A stretch of DNA of 64,000 bases from Candidatus Nitrosopelagicus sp. (GTDB lineage Archaea > Thermoproteota > Nitrososphaeria > Nitrososphaerales > Nitrosopumilaceae): NCBI GenBank assembly GCA_028345575.1, contig JAOMDR010000002.1:32009-96008 (forward strand), in the 5' to 3' direction. The notes below the pieces were generated by a model. It worked only from the letters and a program-made list of their open reading frames with translations, had not been told where the DNA came from and ran no database searches. The position numbers were made by a program, and so were the translations under genes. Shown here piece by piece: positions 52,408 through 61,932 of this stretch; the stretch's first letter is position 1; every line of letters starts with the position of its first letter.

Positions 52408-53247
52408 TTGAAAAATAATTTTGAAATAAATATAGATGATACAATAAACAGTGGTCAAGTTTTCTTATGGAAAAAATTTAATTCAAAATGGTACGGGGTT
52501 AATGGAGAAAAGATACTAATTTTAGGTGACAAATTAAATACAAAATCTAAAGATATACATAATTTTTTTAGATTTGATGATAATTTTCAAAAAATTAAAA
52601 AACAATTATCAAAAGATAGTGTAGCAAAAGAAGCAATAGGGAATTTTCCAGGAATGAGGATTTTAAGACAAGACCCATTTCAATGTTATATTTCATTTAT
52701 CGTTTCCTCAAATTCAAATATTCCAAATATTCAAACTAGACTTCAAAGATTATCTCAAAAATTTGGTGAAAAAAAGATACTAGAGGGTAAGGAGTTTTTT
52801 CTATTTCCCAAACCAGAAAAACTGGCTAGTGCATCAATTACAAATATTGCAAAATGCGGATTGGGATATAGAACAAAGTATGTCAAAGAAGCAGCAGTGG
52901 CAGTCAATGAAGGAATGATAGATTTTTCATCACTCAAAAAGCAAGATTATCTAGAAGCAAGAAATCAATTATGCCAGATTTTTGGTATAGGTAAAAAAGT
53001 TGCCGATTGTATATTGTTATTTTCACTTGATAAATTAGAAGCTGTTCCTTTAGATAGATGGGTATTACGTATATTACAAAAATATTATTCAAAGGAATTT
53101 CAAGTTACAACTAAAACAATTACAGATAAAACGTATGATGAGCTACATGACAAAATAGTTGATCATTTTGGAAAATATGCAGGATATGCACAACAATTTT
53201 TGTTCAAAAATGAAAGAGAGAATTTTGAGAAGAAATGGTTAGGATAA
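52408..53247 (+). CDS. ogg: 8-oxoguanine DNA glycosylase, OGG1 type
   Basis: 279 residues. Starting with a TBP-like beta domain (GQVFLWKKFNSKWYGV), then the HhH-GPD core with QIFGIGKKVADCILLFSLDKLEAVPLDRWVLRILQKYY: Lys197 is the Schiff-base lysine and Asp216 the catalytic aspartate by comparison with human OGG1. It removes 8-oxoguanine from DNA. The start is TTG at 52408, one base after the beta-CASP gene stop. Confidence 0.93.
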   Translation: MKNNFEINIDDTINSGQVFLWKKFNSKWYGVNGEKILILGDKLNTKSKDIHNFFRFDDNFQKIKKQLSKDSVAKEAIGNFPGMRILRQDPFQCYISFIVSSNSNIPNIQTRLQRLSQKFGEKKILEGKEFFLFPKPEKLASASITNIAKCGLGYRTKYVKEAAVAVNEGMIDFSSLKKQDYLEARNQLCQIFGIGKKVADCILLFSLDKLEAVPLDRWVLRILQKYYSKEFQVTTKTITDKTYDELHDKIVDHFGKYAGYAQQFLFKNERENFEKKWLG

Positions 53248-53279
53248 CGATTAATATTGCAATCTGTCGACAAGTTTTT

Positions 53280-53354
53280 GTGCGGGTAGCTCAGCATGGA
53301 TAGAGTGTCGGACTTCTAATCCGATGGTCGAGGGATCGAAGCCCTCCCCGCGCG
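53280..53354 (+). tRNA. tRNA-Arg (TCT)
   Basis: Acceptor GTGCGGG/CCCGCGC, D-arm GCTC/GAGT, anticodon stem TCGGA/TCCGA around CTTCTAA (anticodon TCT), T-arm GAGGG/CCCTC with loop ATCGAAG, discriminator G. CCA not encoded. The first T-loop base is A, not the nearly universal T54. Confidence 0.9.
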
Positions 53355-53393
53355 CTCTAAAGTTTTTATTTTCAATAGATTGTCAAACAATCA

Positions 53394-53744
53394 TTGAAAG
53401 AAATTGAAATAAAATTAGATAATATGGATATCAAACCACATCAAGAGATAATTGGACACATAGAAGTAAATTATTCAGGACTTTATGATGGAGTTGTCAT
53501 AAACACACAGATTCTCGGTTCAAACGAACTAGTTGTGTGGAGAGAGTATAATGGAAAAAAGATTGCACAAAATGTTTCAAGATTGTTTGTAAACAAAAAT
53601 GTAATTCCAGATAACAAAGTAGATTTTATTGCTACAATTGAGTTTGAACCAACTGAACAACATGATGTTAAATTTCGTGCATCAATAATTCAACAACATA
53701 AAGAAGTAGAAAATGCTCAACTGTTTGCTAACTATTCTGCCTAG
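53394..53744 (+). CDS. Beta-rich protein of unknown function
   Basis: 116 residues from TTG 53394, or 106 from ATG 53424. The sequence alternates short strands (IIGHIEVNYSGLYDGVVINTQIL, NKVDFIATIEFEPTEQHDVKFRASII) in the manner of an immunoglobulin/arrestin-like sandwich, but this is only a by-eye impression. No signal peptide. Its 3' end overlaps the cupredoxin gene on the other strand by 4 bases. Confidence 0.6.
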   Translation: MKEIEIKLDNMDIKPHQEIIGHIEVNYSGLYDGVVINTQILGSNELVVWREYNGKKIAQNVSRLFVNKNVIPDNKVDFIATIEFEPTEQHDVKFRASIIQQHKEVENAQLFANYSA

Positions 53745-54238
53745 AATCTTGACTTTGTGATTTCAATAGTACCGGTCATCCAAGGATGTGGGTGACAATG
53801 GTATGTGATTACTTTTGCACCATTTGGAGGAGCTTTTGTGAATAAGAATTCGTATTCATCACCAGGCATTAAAACACCAATTGAACCAAACTCACCACTA
53901 TAAGGATCAGTTATTTCTTCAAGGTCGTAACTATCAGGAGTAACAGTATGAGGAATTTCATCTTGATTTACCCACCTCACTTTATTATCAATTGTAAGCT
54001 GAACTTGAATTGTTTTCGGCATGTAGTTGTCTTTTTGCTCAGGAGTTGCTGAACCCATGATGATATTTACAACTGTTTCACCGTCAGGGTTCAAGATATG
54101 TTCATCTACGAAAACTTTCTGATTTTCTTCAGGTAGCCAATACATGGTATACCAACTAATAGTTACACTCATTGCAACAATCATTACTAAAATTCCTACT
54201 CCGTAAGCATGACTTGATTTAGTTTCCGTGGCACTCAA
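53741..54238 (-). CDS. Membrane-anchored cupredoxin
   Basis: 165 residues; one N-terminal span (GVGILVMIVAMSVTISWYTMYWL) then a blue-copper fold with ligands His97 (EIPHTVTP), Cys148, His151 and Met154 (HCHPHPWM). It faces the pseudoperiplasm and probably passes electrons to or from the adjacent cytochrome b-Rieske complex, replacing cytochrome c as carrier in these copper-rich archaea. TTG start. Same strand, 44 bases downstream of the cytochrome b gene. Confidence 0.93.
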   Translation of the reverse strand: MSATETKSSHAYGVGILVMIVAMSVTISWYTMYWLPEENQKVFVDEHILNPDGETVVNIIMGSATPEQKDNYMPKTIQVQLTIDNKVRWVNQDEIPHTVTPDSYDLEEITDPYSGEFGSIGVLMPGDEYEFLFTKAPPNGAKVITYHCHPHPWMTGTIEITKSRF

Positions 54239-54282
54239 TAGCTAGCTTGATTTCTAGAAGTCTTATAAAGCTTAGTCAGTTT

Positions 54283-55917
54283 TTATGGTTTCTTGAGATC
54301 TGACATGCCAATATCTGTGTCTCTTTTTAGATCCAAGTCAGCTGTGTTTGCCTTTATCTCAGGAGCATCAGGTGTAAGTGTGCCATCTGGATTTTCAGTA
54401 GTTTTAATTTTTTCTTCAATTTTTCCAATTAACTCGTCCTTTGCCTCAACATTTGCGGCACCACCACTGGATGAAGATTCATCACCATCAGGTAATTCTT
54501 TATGAGTTCCAATCATGGATTTAGTTGCTCTAATTTTTGCACCTGGTGGAGGTGGAGCAGTTTTTGCCTGACCCATAGCATATCTATAGACATGGAACAT
54601 TCCAGCAAATACTACCAATATCAATCCCGCAAAGAATAGCGACATGTTATTCATTCCACTTAGTGCGGCATTGTATGCTGCCAAGTTTAAGAACACCTGG
54701 AATGCGATTAATGCAACAATAATCCAATTAATCCATTTTTCAGAGAATTCAATCTGTGCTACCTTCTTTGGTCCCTTGTCTTTTGCTAGTTTTGCCTTTC
54801 TTTCAGCCTCTTTAGCCAAATGAATCATCATGTAGCTAAATCCAATTCCTAATGGAATTAGTAATATCATTACCACATAGAGATTGATTGGATCAATTAC
54901 AAGTCTCTCTACTAATGGAAGGGTTGAGTCAATTGGGATATAGAATCCCCAGTATGTTGTAACCAATATTTGAGCAAGTCCGACTATACCAAATGCTGTA
55001 ACCCAAGGTCTATCTTTCCATGAGAATTTTTTATACCTATCAAGGAATGGGACAAGCGCAATAGCCGCTATGAAAAGTCCAGGCCATAATACACCGGTGA
55101 CAAATTTATCATATTGCGTCCGCAGGAACGCGTAAAGTCCGGTAAGATACCATTCAGGAACTGTGATACCCGGCGGCACAGTAGGTTGGAACTTGAATCC
55201 CAAGTCAACAGGGAATACACCACCGGTGATTAAGATTGCACCTCCAATTGCCATAACCATTGGAACATCAAATACTAAGAATCTTGGGAAGTGAACAGCC
55301 ATTAAACCAAGCATAACTATTGGTAATACGAATACATGTTGCGTGTAGAACCGCAGAACAAAGTCATGGAATCCACTTCCAAACGCTGCATCTCGAATCG
55401 TCGGCCCAGCTATAGGTATGGAATTTGTCAGCGACGCCGCAATACTGATTGCTAATTCTGCACGTTCACTAAATATAATATCATATCCTGTGAATGCTTC
55501 AAGAATTGTTACAGTTCCTAGTATAACACCTGTAACCCATAAAATCTCATTTCTAATTTTGTAACGTCCACTAAAGTATTGGTAATACATGTGAAGTAAC
55601 GCAAGCATTACCATAGCATTTGAACCGTGATAGTGTATGTTACGTATGTGGAATCCAAATGGAACTTCATTGTTGATAAACTCTACACTGTCCCACGCTC
55701 TATCAAGAATCGGTTCATAATAGAACATCAGCAACGCACCAGATACACCAAGAATTATGAAAGTGATGAACGTAAGCATTCCTAAGAATCCAAATGGACT
55801 TACAAATCTTGCAGGGAATGAAAACTTTATTGCAGTAAAGATAGTTCTATCAAGGCCATCCCATATCCAATAGATAAAGGCAAGAGTGCCGTTGCGTCTA
55901 TTTAGCGAAACGGCCAT
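54283..55917 (-). CDS. Cytochrome b (complex III-like)
   Basis: 544 residues, about ten membrane spans. Haem His pairs lie in NIHYHGSNAMVMLALLHMYY and in HDFVLRFYTQHVFVLPIVMLGLMAVH; the Qo-site PEWY motif is in TVPEWYLTGLYAFLR; a C-terminal 100-residue soluble tail is acidic and low in complexity (DGDESSSSGGAANVEAKDEL). It oxidises quinol in a Rieske-cytochrome b complex. The gene starts at ATG 55917, overlapping the Rieske gene's 3' end by 20 bases, so the two are co-translated. Confidence 0.95.
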   Translation of the reverse strand: MAVSLNRRNGTLAFIYWIWDGLDRTIFTAIKFSFPARFVSPFGFLGMLTFITFIILGVSGALLMFYYEPILDRAWDSVEFINNEVPFGFHIRNIHYHGSNAMVMLALLHMYYQYFSGRYKIRNEILWVTGVILGTVTILEAFTGYDIIFSERAELAISIAASLTNSIPIAGPTIRDAAFGSGFHDFVLRFYTQHVFVLPIVMLGLMAVHFPRFLVFDVPMVMAIGGAILITGGVFPVDLGFKFQPTVPPGITVPEWYLTGLYAFLRTQYDKFVTGVLWPGLFIAAIALVPFLDRYKKFSWKDRPWVTAFGIVGLAQILVTTYWGFYIPIDSTLPLVERLVIDPINLYVVMILLIPLGIGFSYMMIHLAKEAERKAKLAKDKGPKKVAQIEFSEKWINWIIVALIAFQVFLNLAAYNAALSGMNNMSLFFAGLILVVFAGMFHVYRYAMGQAKTAPPPPGAKIRATKSMIGTHKELPDGDESSSSGGAANVEAKDELIGKIEEKIKTTENPDGTLTPDAPEIKANTADLDLKRDTDIGMSDLKKP

Positions 55918-56500
55918 ATCCTACTACTCCATTTTTGTTTGGTCCCCATGTTGGCGGTGTGACAAATAGATTACCTTCAGCGTCTGCTTCAAAATTTAAT
56001 TCTGGCAATGTGTCAGATGGTGGTGCTTGTAATGATGCAGGTCCTGCAAATGCAGTACCAGTAACTGGATCATACATGCTTCCATGACATGGACATTCAC
56101 CTCGCATACGTCCTTCTTGTGGCCAGTATTTCCATACACACCACAGATGTAGACAAATCATACTATAAGCTCTAAATGAAGAAACATCATTTTTGTCTCC
56201 TCCAAATTTTTCTGGTAATCTGATGAATTGCCATTTACGAAATGCTTCTTCGTCAAGTACGGCATCACCTGTTTTTGGATAAGTGATAACTTCTGCATGA
56301 TTAATAGGAAAAGTGAAAGCGTTTGCTTGAGAACCATCAGGTAAAATAACAGGTACTTTTTCAGCTGAGGCAGATGATGGATTTGGTAGAAAAGTTCCCC
56401 ATGGTACAAATGGTGCAAAGGCAAGACCGGTACCAGTAGCACCCATTAATTTAAGAAAATCACGTCTAGAGAGAGCTTTTTTTTCAGATGTTGCCGACAA
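55898..56500 (-). CDS. Rieske iron-sulfur protein
   Basis: 200 residues, TTG start. A twin-arginine signal (SRRDFLKLMGATGTGLAFAPF) precedes the Rieske domain with Cys116-Leu-His118-xx-Cys121 and Cys136-Pro-Cys138-His139: ligands Cys116, His118, Cys136 and His139, with Cys121/Cys138 as the usual disulfide. It transfers electrons from quinol to the cupredoxin. First gene of the Rieske-cytochrome b-cupredoxin set. Confidence 0.95.
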   Translation of the reverse strand: MSATSEKKALSRRDFLKLMGATGTGLAFAPFVPWGTFLPNPSSASAEKVPVILPDGSQANAFTFPINHAEVITYPKTGDAVLDEEAFRKWQFIRLPEKFGGDKNDVSSFRAYSMICLHLWCVWKYWPQEGRMRGECPCHGSMYDPVTGTAFAGPASLQAPPSDTLPELNFEADAEGNLFVTPPTWGPNKNGVVGYGRFAK

Positions 56501-56540
56501 CTTAAGTTCAAATCTTGACGGATTGGTTATAAACCTTATT

Positions 56541-59500
56541 TCAATTTTTTTGAGGAGTTTTTGATTTTTGTTTTAAAATTACCATAACAGAAACGATCGC
56601 AACTGCAATTATTGAAATAATAATTATCAGAAGATAATTTCCATCACTTTCTGTGATTTGAGGCGAAATAGTTGAAATTGAAGATTGTGGTGGATCAATA
56701 ACAGAATGATCAATTTCAAACATTATTTTTGATAATGCATTATTCTTAGCCATATCTTGTGCAGATATCTCGATTGAGTATTCTCCTTGTTCAAAATCAC
56801 TAACATCAAATGAATATGATTTTTGATCAACTATGCGATCGCCGTTAGGTAAAAGAAATGAAAGATAATCAGATGTAGGAAGATTTTGATCAGAAACAGA
56901 TACCTGAATATCCAAACGTTTTGAAACTATAGTATTATTTTTAGATTCTAATTCAAGAGTTGGAGATTTTGAATCCAGAATAAAATTAAATATTTCAGAA
57001 TTTGTTAATCCGAATTTATCAACTGCATTTATTGTAAGAGAATGTTTACCATCATTTAGATTACTAATATCAAGACCAGTAGTATTTAATTGAATTAAAT
57101 TTCCATTCAATGAATAAGTTAGATTAGAAAGATTATCTTCAATAATTTCCGGCATGATTATGTAATTAGATTTTAGAACATCATCTAATTCAAGAATTAT
57201 TTCAGGAGGAATATTATCTGACGTTAATGTTGAGAATTTTGCAACAAGTGTAACTGGTTCTGTTATATTTTTTCCTTCAAATAAAGTTGAATGAATTAAT
57301 AATGAATGAGTTCCAGTTTGATTAATTGGAGCAAATATCAATGTTGAAGTATTATCTTTATTTTTTACAGGGAAAAATCCACCACCTTGACTAAATGGAG
57401 AACTACCAAGCCAATCTAATGATGCCCAATTCATAAAATGACCAAATACACCAGTGGGCATATTTGTAGAAATAATTTTACCTTGAGGATCTAATACAAA
57501 TGCAGAAAAATTTGTATTTTCATTTTTCCATGAAAGTTCTATAGATGCATTGTTAATGGTGCTATCTTGCACATCAAGATAATACTGTCTCCAATCTCCA
57601 GCCATGTAACGATTAGTCATATCAAAAGCACCTTTCACATATTCATTACTAAAATTTACATCATCATTTTTTCCGATAAAAGTAAATGGAATGTCTTTCT
57701 GAATTTTTTCTACGATAACATATGATACGGGAACATTTACCGTGTGATGTTCACCCTCAAATTTTATAAATCCATCATAGATACCAGTTTTTTGATCTTT
57801 TTGAGTTTGAATATCTACATTAACATCAATTGTTTGGTTTGGCGGAATTGAAATAATTTTTTTGTCTAATTTCACATCAGTCCAAGTATCTTTTTTGAAA
57901 TAACTTGCAGATAATGTGTAATCAAATGCTGTAGAATTTTCTTTAATTGAACCTCCCCAGAATGAATATCTTTCAGGAACAGGGTACATTCCAATAACTG
58001 GTTGATTTTCAAAGTGCTCGGTTGGTTTTGAAACACGTAATTCTTGTACAGTTCCCCAAGAACCACCTCTGTTTACTAATGATAATTCATCACTAGATAT
58101 TTCAGAATCATCATCTTTGTCTTTCCAGTCATATAGATACAAAGATGAAATTTTTAGATCATCAGCATATATTGGATTTGTTTGATTCATAAAATGATCA
58201 AAAGAAAAATTAGCGTTAAGTACCAATAATGAAGAATCTTTAGGTATAATCATAGATGAGTTTGTGTGTAGAATTTCAGAAGCAGTGAGATTGGCTAATG
58301 GGACATAATTTGGACGATATACCTTAGACTTGTTATGATATGAATCCTGTAAATGAGGTTCTGTTGTTCCATTGTAGATGAATTTTTCAATTAATTTTAA
58401 ATTTTCAGGTATTATATTTACAGTTAGAGTACTATTTGTTGGATTTTCAATTTTAAAGGAAGCGGACGTAGTATCCCCAGAACTTAATCTTCCACCAAAC
58501 CAGCTAGTTTGAGGAATATTCTCTAGTGAGATATTAGGAGAAGACATCCCAATTGCAGTGTAATTTAGATTTGTTAATGGTAATTCAAGAATCTGATTAA
58601 GATTTTTTGAAGATTCGGTATTATAGACTTTGAAAACACCACCTTCTCCATTGACTAAACGAATTGCATCTAGTGAATTAACCATTCCCGTACCTTGAGT
58701 AAATACATCATTGTGCATGTCATTTGCAGTAGACATTAGAATATTTTTTACATCAAAAGGTGAAAATAATATAGAATTATCATTTAATTCTTGTATTACT
58801 AATGCAGCTGTTCCAGATACTATAGGAGCAGACATGCTTGTTCCCCCAAACATACCAAATGGATCTTGATCATAGTCTTGTGATGGTTTTGTAACAGATG
58901 CGGGTGTAAAGCTGTAAGCTCCAATACTCATCAAATCAGGTTTTGGATCACCAATTAACGTTGGTCCTCTACTTGAAAAATCAACTACGTGATCAGAATG
59001 TTTTGTAGAATTTCCAAATCTAGGTTCATCTTTGAAAGGCCCATACCCAACAAAGATATTATTTGTTGTAGCACCTACACTAATTCCAGTAGGAGATGCA
59101 TTTGGTAATCCAATAGTACCATAACCATGACCAGAATTTCCAGCACTAGATATCATTAACACGCCAGGATAATCTTCAGAAAATGAATTAGGTAAACTTA
59201 GAGTAGTCATTACCAAAGATAATAAATCAAATCCAGGCGCATATTCAAAATTTGGAAATGTAGATACACCCCAACTATTAGATATTATATCAGCACGAGT
59301 ATTTCCAGAAAATGTCCATTCTATGTCATGATTGTCAAATCCTGCAGACCATAGCCAAGCATACAATATATCTCCAAACCATAATGCCTTTACAGGTATT
59401 ATTTTTGCATCAGGAGCAACACCTCTAATGTTAAATTTTTTTGTATCATTGTAGATGTCATATTCAATGATACCTTTTGAAATTATTGTACCTGCACTTC

Positions 59501-60779
59501 CAGTTCCATGACCTGAAACATCAGTCATTACACCAAAGAATTCACCATTTCGATTTATGGGTGGAAGTAATGTTCCATTTATTGCACCAAAAGTTTCATC
59601 AATCTCAGATTTATTTTCAATTACACCATAAATATCTAGAATTTGAGCACCAAGTGTACCCACACTATAATCAAATTTACCATCATCATCATAATCATAA
59701 ATTAGAAATTCATTTCCATCACCTATTACATGATGAATATCATCAGTAAAGTCAAAATCAAATTCTATTTTTTCATCGGTAGAATTTTTTGTAAAATCCT
59801 GCCAAGACGTAGACATGTCAGGAATAATAGTATCATAATATCCAGATTTTGTTGAGTCAACAACTAAAACAGGTACAACTTGCGGCTGGCTAGGTAAACC
59901 CTGATACATTATACCTAAATGGTAAATACCACTTTTTGATTCGATATAATCATGTTTATTTTTTCCAATTTTCATATCATCAGTTAAAGTTCCATTTAGA
60001 AGTGGTGAAGATCCAAACATAGGGAACATGGAATTATACACCATCAAACTAGTTCCATCACCACTTTGTTCAATATTCAAAAATATACCACCATCTCGAG
60101 ATTTTACATAAACATCAGAAGTTGTGTTATGAAGTGCAGATTTTGTAAAGTTTTTGATTGTTCCATACTGATCAATGTTTGCAGCAAAAGTGGCATTTGT
60201 TAATATCAAACCTTGTCCATCAGGATCTAACATTATAGGAAAATTTTCATTATCACGCGCTAATGCATGTTGCATATCAGGATTTGAAAAATCTACACCA
60301 GTATCAATTACAGCAATTGTAACATCTTTTCCTGTAACATTGTAAAGATCATGTACGCGTTCAGAATTTGCGATGTTTCCAATTGTAGATATTTTTTCAA
60401 CATTATTTTTTTTGATGTATTTTGAATGAAAATCTAATTGAAAATCTTCAATCACATGAAACCCTTTTGATTGAAAAATGGATAAGGTACTTTCAGGGAT
60501 TGTCACTATTGAGAAAAATCCATTTGATGAAGATATGGAATACGGTGTTTGTACAAAATTTCCAATCTCAGATATAGAACCCTTTCCAAATATCAAATAA
60601 CGTTTTACTTGCTGTTCATTTGAAGGTTCATTGAATTGAATTATTTTTGATTCATTAAAACTATAATTTTTATTTTCAATATTATGACCAATCATATCTC
60701 CATCAAAATAAGAAAATGATTCAGAAATTAATGGAGGTATTAGGATTAAAAGAACTAGTGCAAGTACTAATTTCATCAT
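56541..60779 (-). CDS. Giant membrane-anchored subtilisin-like serine protease
   Basis: 1412 residues from ATG 60779 (TTG two codons earlier and a second ATG next to it also possible). Signal peptide (LVLALVLLILIPPLISE); prodomain-like region to about 150; S8 catalytic Asp159 (VIDTGVD), then about 265 inserted residues before His424 (SGHGTGSAG), oxyanion Asn548 (SSAGNSG), and Ser648 (GGTSMSAP). Beyond lie beta domains to about 1380 and one C-terminal membrane span (LLIIIISIIAVAIVSVMVIL) with a basic tail. The insert resembles pyrolysin/TPPII layouts. Surface protein, probably in the same transcript as the 331-residue gene 27 bases upstream. Confidence 0.93.
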   Translation of the reverse strand: MMKLVLALVLLILIPPLISESFSYFDGDMIGHNIENKNYSFNESKIIQFNEPSNEQQVKRYLIFGKGSISEIGNFVQTPYSISSSNGFFSIVTIPESTLSIFQSKGFHVIEDFQLDFHSKYIKKNNVEKISTIGNIANSERVHDLYNVTGKDVTIAVIDTGVDFSNPDMQHALARDNENFPIMLDPDGQGLILTNATFAANIDQYGTIKNFTKSALHNTTSDVYVKSRDGGIFLNIEQSGDGTSLMVYNSMFPMFGSSPLLNGTLTDDMKIGKNKHDYIESKSGIYHLGIMYQGLPSQPQVVPVLVVDSTKSGYYDTIIPDMSTSWQDFTKNSTDEKIEFDFDFTDDIHHVIGDGNEFLIYDYDDDGKFDYSVGTLGAQILDIYGVIENKSEIDETFGAINGTLLPPINRNGEFFGVMTDVSGHGTGSAGTIISKGIIEYDIYNDTKKFNIRGVAPDAKIIPVKALWFGDILYAWLWSAGFDNHDIEWTFSGNTRADIISNSWGVSTFPNFEYAPGFDLLSLVMTTLSLPNSFSEDYPGVLMISSAGNSGHGYGTIGLPNASPTGISVGATTNNIFVGYGPFKDEPRFGNSTKHSDHVVDFSSRGPTLIGDPKPDLMSIGAYSFTPASVTKPSQDYDQDPFGMFGGTSMSAPIVSGTAALVIQELNDNSILFSPFDVKNILMSTANDMHNDVFTQGTGMVNSLDAIRLVNGEGGVFKVYNTESSKNLNQILELPLTNLNYTAIGMSSPNISLENIPQTSWFGGRLSSGDTTSASFKIENPTNSTLTVNIIPENLKLIEKFIYNGTTEPHLQDSYHNKSKVYRPNYVPLANLTASEILHTNSSMIIPKDSSLLVLNANFSFDHFMNQTNPIYADDLKISSLYLYDWKDKDDDSEISSDELSLVNRGGSWGTVQELRVSKPTEHFENQPVIGMYPVPERYSFWGGSIKENSTAFDYTLSASYFKKDTWTDVKLDKKIISIPPNQTIDVNVDIQTQKDQKTGIYDGFIKFEGEHHTVNVPVSYVIVEKIQKDIPFTFIGKNDDVNFSNEYVKGAFDMTNRYMAGDWRQYYLDVQDSTINNASIELSWKNENTNFSAFVLDPQGKIISTNMPTGVFGHFMNWASLDWLGSSPFSQGGGFFPVKNKDNTSTLIFAPINQTGTHSLLIHSTLFEGKNITEPVTLVAKFSTLTSDNIPPEIILELDDVLKSNYIIMPEIIEDNLSNLTYSLNGNLIQLNTTGLDISNLNDGKHSLTINAVDKFGLTNSEIFNFILDSKSPTLELESKNNTIVSKRLDIQVSVSDQNLPTSDYLSFLLPNGDRIVDQKSYSFDVSDFEQGEYSIEISAQDMAKNNALSKIMFEIDHSVIDPPQSSISTISPQITESDGNYLLIIIISIIAVAIVSVMVILKQKSKTPQKN

Positions 60780-60812
60780 GATCAAAAAAGATGTTTAATG
60801 AATAATTATAGC

Positions 60813-61808
60813 TTATCTTCTTCTAGCAATAATTACAATTTGTAATGCAAGAATTATAGCAATTGATGCAACTACAGGGAAAAGTAAAGCATTAAGCTGA
60901 GATGAACCTTCCTCTATATTTCCAACAGAATCAGAAATTAGTACTACACTTTCATCTAAATTTGAGCTCGCATCAGATAATGATGAACCAAAAGTTGAAG
61001 TTTCTTGTTTTAGATTTGCCAATTCAGTTTTTGTCTCATCTAAAATTTGATTTAATTCTAAAATTTGTGCAGAAATTCCACTAATATCTTGAGCTAGAAC
61101 GTTAGTTGCGCCAGAACCATGAGAAATATTTCCTTCATCAAAAGTCACCATATGAAAAACGTATATCCCTTCTAATGCAGGAAGATAATCTACATAATAC
61201 AATCCTTGATGTAACGTTTTCAAATCATCTTCTAGATTTTCGACCTGACCATTAGGTAAATGTACATGAGATGTACCAAGTATTTGATTTGGATCATCAC
61301 CGATTAACAGACCATCACTTGATGTTTGAACAAATACACGAAAATCTCTACTTACCGCAGCAGTTTCAGGAGCAAAAACTATTGTGCTAACATTTCTTTC
61401 AATCGGAACTTGAACAAAATCTGATGTTGATGAAAATTTCACCTCAATGCTTTTTGAGATTCCTCCTTGTTGGTTAGAAATAACCTCTAGAATGTATGTT
61501 CCATATGGCAGATTAGTTGTAGGTTTATCCCATTCCATTAAGAAATGATGAAAAGATCCATCTTCATCTGTCATCAATTGTTCAAATTCTGCAATTGTAT
61601 CATCAGGAGTAAATAATCTTATAATAATAGGTTCCTTTGGCATAGCCTGACCATGTACAAATATTGGTTCTCCTGGAGCAAATACCAATTGATTGGTATA
61701 AACATCCAAAGTCCCTTCTAATCTCTCCTGAAATACTTCAGCATTTGCAAACGTTATAGGGGTAAAAGATAGTAAGAGAATTGAGAAAAATATTAAGATA
61801 TATTTCAA
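60813..61808 (-). CDS. Secreted, membrane-anchored protein with coiled-coil stem
   Basis: 331 residues, TTG start. Signal peptide (ILIFFSILLLSFTPITFANA), beta-sandwich region with repeats of the form PGEPIFVHGQAMPKEPIIIRLFTPDD and similar, then heptad-like helices (ISGISAQILELNQILDETKTELANLKQE) and a C-terminal span (LLFPVVASIAIILALQIVIIARRR). It looks like an outer-surface protein standing on a coiled-coil stem. It precedes the giant protease gene by 27 bases. Confidence 0.78.
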   Translation of the reverse strand: MKYILIFFSILLLSFTPITFANAEVFQERLEGTLDVYTNQLVFAPGEPIFVHGQAMPKEPIIIRLFTPDDTIAEFEQLMTDEDGSFHHFLMEWDKPTTNLPYGTYILEVISNQQGGISKSIEVKFSSTSDFVQVPIERNVSTIVFAPETAAVSRDFRVFVQTSSDGLLIGDDPNQILGTSHVHLPNGQVENLEDDLKTLHQGLYYVDYLPALEGIYVFHMVTFDEGNISHGSGATNVLAQDISGISAQILELNQILDETKTELANLKQETSTFGSSLSDASSNLDESVVLISDSVGNIEEGSSQLNALLFPVVASIAIILALQIVIIARRR

Positions 61809-61893
61809 TAATTAAGTGCTTGAATTCTAATAGATATTACTTGTGAAAATTTTGTTTGAGAATTTTGTCTATAACGTTCGTTAAGAGGTGTTC

Positions 61894-61914
61894 AAAAAAA
61901 AGAAAAAAAGGAAA
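61894..61914 (-). terminator. U-rich terminator of the S-layer gene
   Basis: After the S-layer stop codon the minus-strand RNA runs CTTTCCTTTTTTTC then TTTTTTTTGAAC, a long oligo-U tract expected for a strongly transcribed archaeal gene. Confidence 0.6.
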
Positions 61915-61932
61915 GTTTGATGTCTAATTACC

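Noticed and set aside
59477..59749. His/Gln/Leu-rich plus-strand frame inside the protease gene
   Set aside because: Composition is that of a reverse-complement shadow of Asp/Asn-rich coding sequence.
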